From the NCBI GenBank assembly GCA_965602225.1, contig CBFCYE010000022.1, positions 1-45,401 of the forward strand: DNA of 45,401 nucleotides, read 5' to 3'. This DNA is from Tenderia sp965602225 (GTDB taxonomy: Bacteria; Pseudomonadota; Gammaproteobacteria; Tenderiales; Tenderiaceae). A program made the translations under genes and the position numbers. Under the pieces are notes generated by a model. It saw only the letters and a program-made list of their open reading frames with translations, had not been told where the DNA came from and ran no database searches. Positions within the stretch are counted from its first letter, which is position 1, and each line of letters starts with the position of its first letter. Shown piece by piece: positions 16,680 through 26,405 of the stretch.

Positions 16680-17679
16680 ACATGGCGGCAAGCTGCGTTT
16701 AGCTGCTGAGTCTTATGGCATTCCGTTGGATCACTGGCTCGATCTTTCCACCGGCATCAATCCCAATGGTTGGAACGGCGCCATGCCGCCGCTCTCCAGT
16801 TGGGCGCGTCTGCCGGAAGATGAAGATGGTCTGCAACAAGCCGCATGCAAATACTACGGTGCTGGTGATTTATTGCCGGTGGCCGGTTCACAGGCCGCAA
16901 TTCAAACCTTGCCTAAACTGCGACCACAGTGCCGGGTAGCGGTATTGGCACATAGTTATAACGAACACGCCCATGCCTGGCGGCGCGCCGGTCATGCGGT
17001 TGATTTGATCGCCGCAGATCAGTTGGACGCTGCTGTTGATAGTCACGATGTGGTGGTTGTGGTGAATCCAAACAATCCCACTGGTGTTCGTTTTGATTGC
17101 GAAGCACTGTTGCAGTGGCAGGCCAAACTGGCGACCCGCGGCGGCTGGTTGTTGGTGGATGAGGCCTTTATGGATACAACCCCTGCTAACAGTCTGGCCG
17201 CTTACGCAAACAAATCAGGTCTGGTTGTGTTGCGTTCCTTGGGCAAGTTTTTTGGTCTGGCTGGTGCGCGAGTGGGTTTTGTCCTGGCTGAAACATCATT
17301 GTTGCAACAGCTGCATGAAGAGTTGGGGCCGTGGAGCATTAGTGGTCCAGCGCGTTGGTTGGCGACTGAGGCCTTGAACGATCATGTGTGGCAACGAGCC
17401 ACACTCGCACAGCTCAAACAGCAAGGACAGCGCTTGAATACCTTGTTAAGCGATTACGGACTGACACCTGATGGTGATACCGCCCTGTTTCAATCTATTG
17501 CCACAGAGCAGGCGGAGTCGATTCACAAGCATCTGGCAGAGCAGGGCATATTGACACGGTTATTCACAGATCATCCTCGGATACGTTTTGGCCTGCCCGC
17601 TGCTGAGGCTGAGTGGCAACGTTTGCAAAAGGCTTTATCTGAACTACGTTTGAATCTTGTCGAGGAGTTGACGGCATGA
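16672..17679 (+). CDS. cobC: Threonine-phosphate decarboxylase (PLP-dependent)
   Basis: Makes (R)-1-amino-2-propanol O-2-phosphate for CbiB. It is called CobC in the Pseudomonas scheme and CobD in Salmonella. Type I aminotransferase fold with NPNNPTG (132-138), LVDEAFMD (161-168) and the PLP Lys in SLGKFFGLAGARVG (K192). I choose TTG 16672: GGAGG lies eight bases upstream, and it gives the MLEHGGKLR start typical of the family. A TTG at 16651 is an alternative. The gene overlaps cbiB by eight bases and cobQ by four. Confidence 0.93.
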   Translation: MLEHGGKLRLAAESYGIPLDHWLDLSTGINPNGWNGAMPPLSSWARLPEDEDGLQQAACKYYGAGDLLPVAGSQAAIQTLPKLRPQCRVAVLAHSYNEHAHAWRRAGHAVDLIAADQLDAAVDSHDVVVVVNPNNPTGVRFDCEALLQWQAKLATRGGWLLVDEAFMDTTPANSLAAYANKSGLVVLRSLGKFFGLAGARVGFVLAETSLLQQLHEELGPWSISGPARWLATEALNDHVWQRATLAQLKQQGQRLNTLLSDYGLTPDGDTALFQSIATEQAESIHKHLAEQGILTRLFTDHPRIRFGLPAAEAEWQRLQKALSELRLNLVEELTA

Positions 17680-19157
17680 GTCGCGGCCTGATGATCCAGG
17701 GGACTACTTCCGATGCCGGCAAAAGCACGCTGGTGGCTGGGCTGTGTCGTCTGTTGAAACGCCGTGGCATTCGCGTCGCGCCATTCAAACCGCAAAATAT
17801 GGCGCTCAACAGTGCAGTGACTGTTGATGGTGGTGAGATCGGTCGTGCTCAGGCGGTGCAGGCCCAGGCCTGTGGTATCACACCCCATACCGATATGAAT
17901 CCGGTTCTGCTCAAACCCAATAGTGATACGGGTTCGCAGATTATTATTCACGGTCGTGCCGTGGCTGATATGGATGCCCGTTCTTATCACGCCTTTAAAC
18001 CCAAGGCGATGGCGGCGGTGCTGGAATCATATCGACGGCTGCAACAACAATATGATGTGGTGTTGATTGAAGGGGCGGGCAGTCCGGCCGAGATCAACCT
18101 GCGCGAAAATGATATTGCCAACATGGGTTTTGCTGAGGCGGTGGATTGTCCGGTGCTGTTGGTGGCGGATATTGATCGCGGTGGCGTCTTCGCCCATCTG
18201 GTAGGCACGCTGGAGTTGTTGTCTAGTTCTGAGCAGGCACGCGTGGCCGGCATGATCATTAATCGTTTTCGTGGTGACGTGGCCTTGTTACAGCCGGGCA
18301 TCGATTGGTTAGAGGAGCGGGTGAATAAACCAACGCTGGGTGTGCTGCCATACCTGCATGGTCTGCATCTCGAAGCAGAAGACAGTCTCAATCTCAATAA
18401 TCATTCAACAGCTAAAGGTGAGGCCTTGCGCGTAGTGGTGCCACGCCTGCCACGGCTGAGTAATCACACCGATTTTGATCCGCTGGCTTTGCATGAGCAG
18501 ATAGATATTCAGTTTGTTGGTGCCGGTGAAACTGTACCGCCCGCTGACTTAATTATCCTGCCCGGCAGTAAGAGTGTACGTAGTGACCTTGAATGGCTGC
18601 GTCACAATGGTTGGGATAAAATCATTCAACGCCATCTGCGTTATGGCGGCAAACTGCTGGGTATTTGTGGTGGTTTTCAGATCTTGGGTGAGGTGATTCA
18701 CGATCCTGCCGGTATTGAGAGCGCACCCGGGTCAAGTCAGGGCCTGGCCTTGCTTGAAATGGAAACAAGGCTTGAGGCAGAAAAACAGCTTTGTAATGTG
18801 CAGGGTCGTTTGTTACTGGAAGATGCGCTGGTGAGCGGTTATGAAATACATGCCGGTGTTAGCAAGGGTGCGGCACTGTCGCGGCCACTGGTGCAGTTGG
18901 ATGGTCGCAGCGATGGTGCGATCTCGATTGATGGTCAGGTCATCGGTAGTTATCTGCATGGCCTGTTTGAATCAAAATCTGCTTGTGATGCCTTGCTGCG
19001 TTGGGCCGGTTTGGCTAAACCAGTAACGATTGATTATCACGCCCGTCGCGAGACCGACATTGATCATCTCGCTGATGCCATGGAACAACATCTGGATATG
19101 GCACAGCTGGAAGCGCTGCTGGGTCTAAAACAAAGCGCAAAGGTTTCAACAGCATGA
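17676..19157 (+). CDS. cobQ: Cobyric acid synthase (CobQ/CbiP)
   Basis: Glutamine-dependent amidation of side chains b, d, e and g of adenosylcobyrinic a,c-diamide. P-loop IQGTTSDAGKST at 7-18, KPQNMALNS near 39, VLIEGAGSPAEINLRENDI near 129-147, and the C-terminal glutamine amidotransferase with nucleophile Cys in GICGGFQILG near 330 and the His in SYLHGLFES near 426. Length 493 is usual. The ATG overlaps cobC by four bases and the end overlaps cobU by four. Confidence 0.96.
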   Translation: MSRGLMIQGTTSDAGKSTLVAGLCRLLKRRGIRVAPFKPQNMALNSAVTVDGGEIGRAQAVQAQACGITPHTDMNPVLLKPNSDTGSQIIIHGRAVADMDARSYHAFKPKAMAAVLESYRRLQQQYDVVLIEGAGSPAEINLRENDIANMGFAEAVDCPVLLVADIDRGGVFAHLVGTLELLSSSEQARVAGMIINRFRGDVALLQPGIDWLEERVNKPTLGVLPYLHGLHLEAEDSLNLNNHSTAKGEALRVVVPRLPRLSNHTDFDPLALHEQIDIQFVGAGETVPPADLIILPGSKSVRSDLEWLRHNGWDKIIQRHLRYGGKLLGICGGFQILGEVIHDPAGIESAPGSSQGLALLEMETRLEAEKQLCNVQGRLLLEDALVSGYEIHAGVSKGAALSRPLVQLDGRSDGAISIDGQVIGSYLHGLFESKSACDALLRWAGLAKPVTIDYHARRETDIDHLADAMEQHLDMAQLEALLGLKQSAKVSTA

Positions 19158-19669
19158 AACAACTGATCCTCGGTGGGGTGCGTTCCGGTAAGAGTCGTCT
19201 GGCTGAACAAGCTGCAAGCGATAGCGGCCTGGCGGTGACCTATATCGCTACAGCCTTGTCGGGTGATGCCGAGATGCAACAGCGCATCGCCAAACACAGT
19301 CAACGTCGACCGGATGACTGGGTTGTGGTTGAAGCGCCTTACGCGCTGGCCAGCTGTTTAAAACAACATGCTGCCGCAGAGACATGTCTGTTAGTGGATT
19401 GCCTGACCTCGTGGCTGACTAACCTGCTCTGTGCTGATAATGAAACTCAGTTTGAAAAAGAATTGCATGGACTGATTGAAACACTGGCGACCCTGCCGGG
19501 CCATATTATTTTTGTCAGTAATGAAACCAACATGGGTATTGTGCCCATGGGTGAACTGACGCGCCGTTTTTGTGATGAGGCCGGTCTGTTACATCAGGCC
19601 ATTGCTCAACGCTGTGACAGGGTGGTGTTGTCGGTTGCTGGTCTGCCGCATGTTTTAAAGGATGTGTAG
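19154..19669 (+). CDS. cobU: Adenosylcobinamide kinase / adenosylcobinamide-phosphate guanylyltransferase
   Basis: Bifunctional CobU/CobP, which phosphorylates adenosylcobinamide and then adds GMP. P-loop GGVRSGKS (7-14), a YIATAL strand near 31, QRIAKHSQRRPDDW near 43-56 carrying the guanylylated His, and LLVDCLTSWLTNLL near 78. Length 171 is normal. The start overlaps cobQ. A 114-base gap with a palindromic repeat separates it from cobT. Confidence 0.95.
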   Translation: MKQLILGGVRSGKSRLAEQAASDSGLAVTYIATALSGDAEMQQRIAKHSQRRPDDWVVVEAPYALASCLKQHAAAETCLLVDCLTSWLTNLLCADNETQFEKELHGLIETLATLPGHIIFVSNETNMGIVPMGELTRRFCDEAGLLHQAIAQRCDRVVLSVAGLPHVLKDV

Positions 19670-19677
19670 TTTAAGAA

Positions 19678-19752
19678 CGTCATTCCGGCGCAGGCTGGAA
19701 TCCAGTGATTTTGATTTAAAAGCTATAGATTCCGGCCTGCGGCGGAATGACG
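19678..19752. repeat. REP-like long palindrome between cobU and cobT
   Basis: Two 25-base arms (19678-19702 and 19728-19752) are inverted copies with two mismatches, round a 25-base AT-rich loop. The outer CGTCATTCCGG..GCAGG core matches the palindrome at 12209-12234. The cobT Shine-Dalgarno (AAGGAG) lies 16 bases beyond it. The structure would fold strongly in the mRNA and could split the polycistron or protect the upstream half. Confidence 0.8.
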
Positions 19753-19783
19753 ATAAGAAATAAATCCTGAAGGAGAAGTACCC

Positions 19784-20839
19784 ATGATCAATTGCGAATG
19801 GCTGAAAGTGCCCAGCGCCAAACTGGATGAATCAGCTCGCACTGCCGCCGAAGCACGTCAGGGTATGTTGACCAAACCACCGGGCGCCTTGGGACGATTG
19901 GAAGGCATTGCTATTCAACTGGCAGCGATGCAGGGCAAAGAGAAGCCAACGCTCGAACAGGTTCGCATCGTAGTCTTTGCCGGCGATCATGGCATTGCCG
20001 CCGAAGGTGTATCAGCCTTCCCTCAGGCGGTTACCGCCGAGATGGTGCGTAACTTTGCCAACGGCGGTGCCGCCATCAGTGTGCTGGCGCGTCAGTTGAA
20101 TGCTGAACTTGAAGTCATCAATCTCGGCACTGTGGTTGATCCCGGTCCTTTGCCAGGCGTAAGTGATCAAAAACTCGGTGCCGGTACGGCCAACTTTGCC
20201 AAACAGGCGGCCATGAGTGAGGAACAACTGGCGCGGGCCATGAACATTGGTCGTCAAAGTGCCGAGCGCGCCGTGACTAAGGGCATGGATCTGTTCATCG
20301 GTGGTGAGATGGGCATCGGCAATACCACTGCCGCAACTGCACTTGCTTGTGCCTTGCTCGATGTCTCGGTTGAACAACTGGCCGGACCTGGCACTGGCCT
20401 GGATGCAAAAGGTGTGTCGCACAAGGTTGAGGTGATCAAGGCCGCACTGGCCTTGCATAAGGATCAAATTGATTCCCCAGTAACGGCATTGCGTTATTTC
20501 GGCGGTTTTGAAATTGCCGCCCTAGCAGGTTCCTTTATCGCCTGTGGCCAGATGGGTGTGCCGGTGTTGGTGGATGGTTTTATCGCTACGGCTGCCGCGC
20601 TGGTGGCAATTAAACAATGCTCGGGCACGGCTGACTGGTTGTTGTATTCCCATGCCTCAGCCGAACCGGGTCATAGACACATTGTTGCAGCACTCGGTGC
20701 TGAACCACTGCTGGATCTGGGTATGCGCCTGGGTGAGGGCAGTGGTGCCGCAGTGACCGTGCCTCTGTTGCGTCTGGCCTGTGCCCTGCACAACGAGATG
20801 GCCACCTTTGCCGAGGCCGGAGTGTCGGGTAAAGAATAA
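19784..20839 (+). CDS. cobT: Nicotinate-nucleotide:dimethylbenzimidazole phosphoribosyltransferase
   Basis: Activates the lower ligand as alpha-ribazole phosphate. Family blocks: TKPPGALGRLE near 30, VFAGDHGIAAEGVSAFPQ near 64, FANGGAAISVLAR near 90, GEMGIGNTTAA near 173, and the terminal FAEAGVSGKE with the presumed catalytic Glu (E344). Length 351 is normal. AAGGAG precedes the ATG. Works with BluB (supply) and CobS (next gene, one-base overlap). Confidence 0.96.
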   Translation: MINCEWLKVPSAKLDESARTAAEARQGMLTKPPGALGRLEGIAIQLAAMQGKEKPTLEQVRIVVFAGDHGIAAEGVSAFPQAVTAEMVRNFANGGAAISVLARQLNAELEVINLGTVVDPGPLPGVSDQKLGAGTANFAKQAAMSEEQLARAMNIGRQSAERAVTKGMDLFIGGEMGIGNTTAATALACALLDVSVEQLAGPGTGLDAKGVSHKVEVIKAALALHKDQIDSPVTALRYFGGFEIAALAGSFIACGQMGVPVLVDGFIATAAALVAIKQCSGTADWLLYSHASAEPGHRHIVAALGAEPLLDLGMRLGEGSGAAVTVPLLRLACALHNEMATFAEAGVSGKE

Positions 20840-21576
20840 TGTTGCAGTCATTCATCATCGCAGTGCAGTTCCTTACCCGCTTTCCCACCTTTGTTAGCGC
20901 TGAGTGGGAAGCAAAGGCTGTCGGTCGATCGCTGCTGTTTTATCCGGTTGTTGGGCTGATGATCGGGCTGTTGTTACTGCTGGTCGTTTGGCTTAGCAGT
21001 TCGGCGTCTGACCTGGTGCAGGCTGGGCTTTTACTCACGGCTTGGGTCTTGATCAGTGGCGGCCTGCATCTGGATGGCCTGGCTGATAGTGCCGATGCCT
21101 GGGTTGGTGGTCTGGGTGATCGGGAACGCACGCTGGAGATAATGAAAGACCCATACTGCGGTCCTGCAGCGGTGGTGTTGCTGGTGCTGGTATTGCTGCT
21201 CAAATTTGTCGCCTTGGTGAGTATTGTCGCTACAGAAAACTGGTGGGCGCTATTGCTGATTCCTGTCGTTAGCCGTTGCACCTTACCGGCATTATTTATG
21301 ACTACAGCCTATGTGCGTCCCGGTGGCTTGGGTGAATTGTTGGCTCTTCACATGCCTCGTGTTGAACTGAAATGGTTGTTATACGCGACGGCCTTAATGG
21401 TCTGGTTGTTATTGGGTTGGCAGGGTTTTATTTTGCTTACGACTGCAATAGTCGTGACCACGCTGTTGCGTCAATTGATGCTGCAACGCATTGGTGGTTT
21501 AACGGGTGACACAGCGGGTGCCAATCTTGAGCTGGTAGAAACCATTTTATTACTAATGGTTAGCCTGTCTAACTGA
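20839..21576 (+). CDS. cobS: Adenosylcobinamide-GDP ribazoletransferase (cobalamin synthase)
   Basis: Membrane enzyme joining adenosylcobinamide-GDP and alpha-ribazole(-phosphate). FLTRFP at 11-16, GGLHLDGLADSADAWVGG (74-91) with the metal-binding acidic residues, DPYCGPAAV near 104, and TGDTAGANLELVE near 226. Five to six membrane helices, 245 residues. It is the last gene of the operon. No alpha-ribazole-phosphate phosphatase gene follows. Confidence 0.95.
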   Translation: MLQSFIIAVQFLTRFPTFVSAEWEAKAVGRSLLFYPVVGLMIGLLLLLVVWLSSSASDLVQAGLLLTAWVLISGGLHLDGLADSADAWVGGLGDRERTLEIMKDPYCGPAAVVLLVLVLLLKFVALVSIVATENWWALLLIPVVSRCTLPALFMTTAYVRPGGLGELLALHMPRVELKWLLYATALMVWLLLGWQGFILLTTAIVVTTLLRQLMLQRIGGLTGDTAGANLELVETILLLMVSLSN

Positions 21577-21771
21577 CCAAAATGCCTGTAGTCCCCTTGT
21601 TAGAAATTTCAATGAATGTTTAAGTTGGAATGGAGGGCTGTCGCTACGTTTATGTAAGCAAAGTTAGGTGATATTCCGTATTACGTGATTAATTATGCTG
21701 AAATTTAAGTATGGAGTATTTAACGGCTTGTTGTGAAGATCAGTGAATGGGCTGGTAGTTAGTGCAGGAAG

Positions 21772-24700
21772 ATGTTGTGGTGGGGTGCAATGGTCGGAAT
21801 GAAAAACTCAAAAATAAAAAAAGACCATCCATATAAAGCCGGTAGTCAATTAAGCCTAGGTATTACCTTTGGGGTGTTTCTAATTCTAATTCTGCTTCTG
21901 GGGGCTTTGCTGCTGTCCGGAATAATCAAGCAGTTACGTACTGTAGAGCAAGAACAACGCGGCCTTGAACTGATCGTGTCGATGCGTCCATTGCTGGAAT
22001 CTCTGCCACGGCGTCGCGGACTCTGCTCCGTTTATCGTCAAGGGGATGCCAGTTTTAAGGGGCCTTGCACTCAAGCTGAAGAGGATGTTGATCAAAGTTT
22101 TGCATTGCTCAAGCAGGTTGATGAACTTGGACTTCGGCAGCGATTAGATGTTATCCATAATGATTGGCGGCAACTCAAAACGCAGTCCAATGATTTGCCC
22201 CCCGTTGTTGTACTCTTTGCCCAACATTCAGATTTGATGGCCAAACTTTTTGATCTAGGCCGTGACGCTGCAGAAAATTCCAGCCTGACTTACGACTCCA
22301 ATATGACTATACATTCACTGGTGGATATAGTTGTATTACGCCTGCCTGTTCTCAGTGACGTTATTGGTCAGCTGCGTGGCTGGGGCAGCACTATTGTTAC
22401 CGCCGGTTGGGTTGATGAACAATCATCGGTTGAACTGTCGATATTGTCTGACCAGGTGCGACGTAGCAATGTGCAATTAAGGCATGCCATTGACATCCTG
22501 AATGAACATAGTCCTGAGCATGTCAGCGCCATTAAGCAACCTGCAAATGAGGCTGTTAATCTGATAGATGAGTTTCAGGGGGGCATGGCTGCTGAACTGC
22601 GCCTAGGAAACTATTCCGAGACCACAGCCAAACAGTATTTCGATCTTGGCAGCCGTGCCATCCACGCAACATTCAAACTCTATGATGTTGTTGTTATGCA
22701 GCTGCTTGAGTCATTGGTCGAGCGTTCAAATCAAATCAAGCGTGATCTGTTTTTATCGGTAATGGCGTTGATATTGGTTACGCTGTTGGCCATTGTTTTA
22801 TTTTTTCGGTTGTCTCGATCACTGCAACGGGTGGAGGTAAGTGAAAGTCGCCTTAGCGGTATCTTCAATACAGTGGCGGATGGCCTTGTTGTGATTGATA
22901 AGGTGGGAAAGATAATATCTTTTAATCCCAGTGCCGAAAGAATATTTTCTTATAGTGCCAGTGAAATTATTGGTCAGAATATTAGTACGCTTGTGCCAGA
23001 GGATTATCATTCTCAGCATGAGGCTCATCTGCATCGTTATTATGAAACTGGTGAAACACGGGTTATTGGTGCTGGGCGTGAAATAACAGGTAGGGACAAA
23101 AGTGGACATACCTTTCCTATTGAATTGACCGTAAGTTCGGCTGAGGTAGGTGGCAAACAGCTCTTTACCGCAGTGGTGCGTGATATTACACGCCGTAAAC
23201 ATGCCGAAGCCTTGTTGGAGCAACAGCGTCGCTTGATTGAAACTGTCAGTCTAGCGCAGGCGCGGTTTATTGCCGGGGGGGATCCACTTGGTTTTTTTGA
23301 GGGGATGTTACCGGATATTCTTGAGCTGGTTGATAGCAAGTTTGGTTTTATCGCAGAGAAACTTCAGGCCACAGACGGTCATCTTTATTTAAAACTTTAC
23401 GCCCAGACCAATATAGCTTGGGATGATGCCAGTCGTGAGATTTATGAACAGAATGTGGCTGCTGGCATGGAGTTTCACAATCTGAACACCTTGTTTGGTC
23501 AGGTTGTCCTTAGTGGTGAAGTGGTGATCAGTAATGATCCCGAGCATGATCAACGTAGTGCCGGTGTACCTGATGGCCATCCTCGCCTGGATAATTTTAT
23601 TGGTATACCAATTTATCTCGGTACCGAATTGCTGGGTATGATTGGCTTAGCTAACCGTCCGGGAGGATTTGACCAAGATGTGATTGAACTTCTGCAACCG
23701 ATTCTAAATACCTGTGCCCAGATTTTTGACGCGCAGGAGAAAGAGAGGCAGAGACGAAAAACCGCACACGAGCTCAAGCGTGCCAATGGCTTTTTATCAG
23801 CCCTGTTTGAAAGTATGCAGGCTGGTATTCTGGTCGAGGATGAGCTTGGTGTCGTTTATGAAGTTAATCAGGCTTTTTGCAATATGTTCGGTCTGGCTAC
23901 CTCGCCGACAATATTTGTCGGTCAGCAAGGCGAGCAAGTGTTTGATCAAAACAAAGCTTTGTTTGATATCCCTGATGAGTTCCTGAATTATAGACACTCA
24001 TGTCTGGTTAATGAGAGTGTTGTGGTGGGTAAGGCATTCACGCTTGCTGATGGTCGTGTATTTGAACAGGATTATGTGCCGATTATTATTGAGGATGATA
24101 GCGGGCTGATTCATCGTAGTCATCTGTGGAGTTATCGCGACATCAGTGAGCATATCTGGGTACAAAAAAAGCTGGCACATGCAAAAGAAGGTGCTGAGGC
24201 AGCGGACAGAGCTAAGAGTCAGTTTCTTGCCACCATGAGTCATGAGATTCGCACACCGATGAATGGTGTGTTGGGTATGTTACACCTGTTGGAAAAAACC
24301 GAACTGACGGCTAAACAAAAACGTTTTATTGGTACGGCAACAAGTTCAGGGGAAATGCTGGTTAGTGTCATTAACGATATTCTGGATTTCTCCAAGCTCG
24401 AGGCTGACAAGCTCGAGCTTGAATGCATCCGCTTTGATCTTATCGAACTGCTGGAGCAGTGTACGGCTTCAATGGCTAAACATGTATATGAAAGAGGGGT
24501 GGAGTTAATGTGCTCGATTGCCCCTGATGTGCCAAGGTATGTAAAGGGCGATCCGACACGCTTGCGGCAGGTGTTAACCAATCTGATCAATAACGCTGTT
24601 AAGTTTACTGAGCAGGGTGACATAGTTTTATATACCAGCATGCTGGTTGATGGCCGTATTCTTTTCGGTGTTAGAGATACGGGTATTGGTATGACTGATG

Positions 24701-26358
24701 AGCAGCAAAAGCTGCTGTTCCAGTCGTTCAGCCAGGTAGATAATAGTCATACGCGAAAATATGGCGGCACGGGCCTGGGTTTGGCAATTTGCCAAAAACT
24801 GGTCAAGGCTATGGGTGGCAAAATACGTGTGGCAAGTGGGCTTGGCTTGGGGGCTGATTTTAGTTTTGAAATTCCGCTTGAAATTTTGGTTGCTGATAAT
24901 CAGCAAGCTCAAATATTTGAAGCTTTATCTTCTAAGCGCATTCTATTGGTGGATGATAATTCCACTTTAAGGACGTTATTGAAAACCATCCTGGAAAGCT
25001 GGCAGGTAACTCAGATTGGCATGGCTGACGATGCGACTAGTGCCCTGCTGCAACTGCGCGAGGCAGCAATGCTTGGCAGACCTTATGATATCGCCGTGCT
25101 AGATATCAAAATGCCGGGCATGAATGGCTTGGAACTGGCGCATAACATACGTGCAGATTCGACCTTGAGTGCTATGAAATTGATGGTATTGAGTGCGCTA
25201 GACTCAAATGATGAGGTTTCAGAGATTGATGTCTGGTTGAACAAACCGCTATTACAAGATGAACTGCGCAATGGTTTTTCACTGTTGTTAAATGAGGCCG
25301 GTGCCGAGAAAAAAGTGGTCGTGGAACAGGAAGATAAAGGCAGTTGGTTTGGGGGAAGAAGGTTACTGTTGGTTGAAGACAATCAGGTCAATCAAGAGGT
25401 AGCGAGTGAGATTCTTGCCGATGCTGGTTTTGATGTGGATATAAGTGTAAATGGCGCCGATGCAGTGAAGGCAGTTCAAAACAGTGTTTATGATGTGGTG
25501 CTGATGGATATTCAAATGCCGGTTATGGATGGGCTTGAAGCGACGCAACAGATTCGCTTGCTAGGTGGTGATTATGCCCGCCTGCCCATTATTGCCATGA
25601 CTGCACATGCCTTAAGCGGTGATAGTGACAAGAGTCTGGCTGCGGGGATGAATGGCCATATTACAAAACCTATCGCCCCGGATATTCTATTACGTACGCT
25701 ATCTGAATGGCTTGAACCAACAAAAAGACTCGCTGTTCCACCGGCTGTTGATGAGAAAAACATTGAATCGGCATCGTTGCCGGAATTGCCTGGGATAGAC
25801 GTTGCAGACGGCTTGGAACGTCTGCGTGGTAATTGGCCAAGTTATAAAAGGATTTTGCTTAAATTTCGTAGTAAGCAGGCAGATTCTGCCGATTTGCTTG
25901 ATCAATATATTCTCGCTGGTGAATGGCACAGTGCGGCAAGTCTGGCGCATAGCCTTAAGGGTAGTGGTGGTAATCTGGGGGCCAAGGGTTTGTATCAACA
26001 AGCGGCGGCGATGGAAACCATATGCCTTTCCGCAGATAAAAAGGCTGCTGATGTTCAGTTTAAACTACTCAAGACATGTCTTGATGAAATTATCGATGGT
26101 TTGGCGGTTTTAGATGACGATGAGTCGAAGATAAAAGGCACAGCCATGTCACATGATCCTGAACTTTGGCGTAAAGGTCTGGAACAGCTTGCCGGTTGTT
26201 TGGAATCAGATCTGGCTGAGGCATTAAGTTGCTTGAGTGTACTTCATCAATACGTTAATGATGACAATATGGCGTCATTGGCTGAATTGGAAAAAAGGCT
26301 TAATAATTTTGATACCGGTGGTGCTAAAGAGATTCTTGCACAGCTACTTGTGCGCTAA
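21772..26358 (+). CDS. Hybrid sensor histidine kinase (PAS-GAF-PAS-HisKA-HATPase-REC-REC-HPt)
   Basis: A 1528-residue membrane phosphorelay kinase. TM1 about 29-52, a periplasmic sensory region of about 270 residues rich in helices, TM2 about 326-347, PAS (about 354-475), GAF (about 500-655), PAS (about 672-800), HisKA with phospho-His H824 in MSHEIRTP, HATPase_c (about 915-1040, with GTGLGLAI), receivers with D1111 (LDIKMPG) and D1246 (MDIQMPVMDG), and HPt with H1393 (AHSLKGSGG). BarA-like order. ATG 21772 is taken; ATGs at 21790 and 21799 are also possible. No dedicated output regulator is adjacent. It begins 195 bases after cobS with no terminator I can see between, so its signal is unknown. 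Confidence 0.93.
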   Translation: MLWWGAMVGMKNSKIKKDHPYKAGSQLSLGITFGVFLILILLLGALLLSGIIKQLRTVEQEQRGLELIVSMRPLLESLPRRRGLCSVYRQGDASFKGPCTQAEEDVDQSFALLKQVDELGLRQRLDVIHNDWRQLKTQSNDLPPVVVLFAQHSDLMAKLFDLGRDAAENSSLTYDSNMTIHSLVDIVVLRLPVLSDVIGQLRGWGSTIVTAGWVDEQSSVELSILSDQVRRSNVQLRHAIDILNEHSPEHVSAIKQPANEAVNLIDEFQGGMAAELRLGNYSETTAKQYFDLGSRAIHATFKLYDVVVMQLLESLVERSNQIKRDLFLSVMALILVTLLAIVLFFRLSRSLQRVEVSESRLSGIFNTVADGLVVIDKVGKIISFNPSAERIFSYSASEIIGQNISTLVPEDYHSQHEAHLHRYYETGETRVIGAGREITGRDKSGHTFPIELTVSSAEVGGKQLFTAVVRDITRRKHAEALLEQQRRLIETVSLAQARFIAGGDPLGFFEGMLPDILELVDSKFGFIAEKLQATDGHLYLKLYAQTNIAWDDASREIYEQNVAAGMEFHNLNTLFGQVVLSGEVVISNDPEHDQRSAGVPDGHPRLDNFIGIPIYLGTELLGMIGLANRPGGFDQDVIELLQPILNTCAQIFDAQEKERQRRKTAHELKRANGFLSALFESMQAGILVEDELGVVYEVNQAFCNMFGLATSPTIFVGQQGEQVFDQNKALFDIPDEFLNYRHSCLVNESVVVGKAFTLADGRVFEQDYVPIIIEDDSGLIHRSHLWSYRDISEHIWVQKKLAHAKEGAEAADRAKSQFLATMSHEIRTPMNGVLGMLHLLEKTELTAKQKRFIGTATSSGEMLVSVINDILDFSKLEADKLELECIRFDLIELLEQCTASMAKHVYERGVELMCSIAPDVPRYVKGDPTRLRQVLTNLINNAVKFTEQGDIVLYTSMLVDGRILFGVRDTGIGMTDEQQKLLFQSFSQVDNSHTRKYGGTGLGLAICQKLVKAMGGKIRVASGLGLGADFSFEIPLEILVADNQQAQIFEALSSKRILLVDDNSTLRTLLKTILESWQVTQIGMADDATSALLQLREAAMLGRPYDIAVLDIKMPGMNGLELAHNIRADSTLSAMKLMVLSALDSNDEVSEIDVWLNKPLLQDELRNGFSLLLNEAGAEKKVVVEQEDKGSWFGGRRLLLVEDNQVNQEVASEILADAGFDVDISVNGADAVKAVQNSVYDVVLMDIQMPVMDGLEATQQIRLLGGDYARLPIIAMTAHALSGDSDKSLAAGMNGHITKPIAPDILLRTLSEWLEPTKRLAVPPAVDEKNIESASLPELPGIDVADGLERLRGNWPSYKRILLKFRSKQADSADLLDQYILAGEWHSAASLAHSLKGSGGNLGAKGLYQQAAAMETICLSADKKAADVQFKLLKTCLDEIIDGLAVLDDDESKIKGTAMSHDPELWRKGLEQLAGCLESDLAEALSCLSVLHQYVNDDNMASLAELEKRLNNFDTGGAKEILAQLLVR

Positions 26359-26405
26359 TGATTAGCTCGATTAATATTATTATCAATAGCGGTTAGGAAA
26401 ACCCC

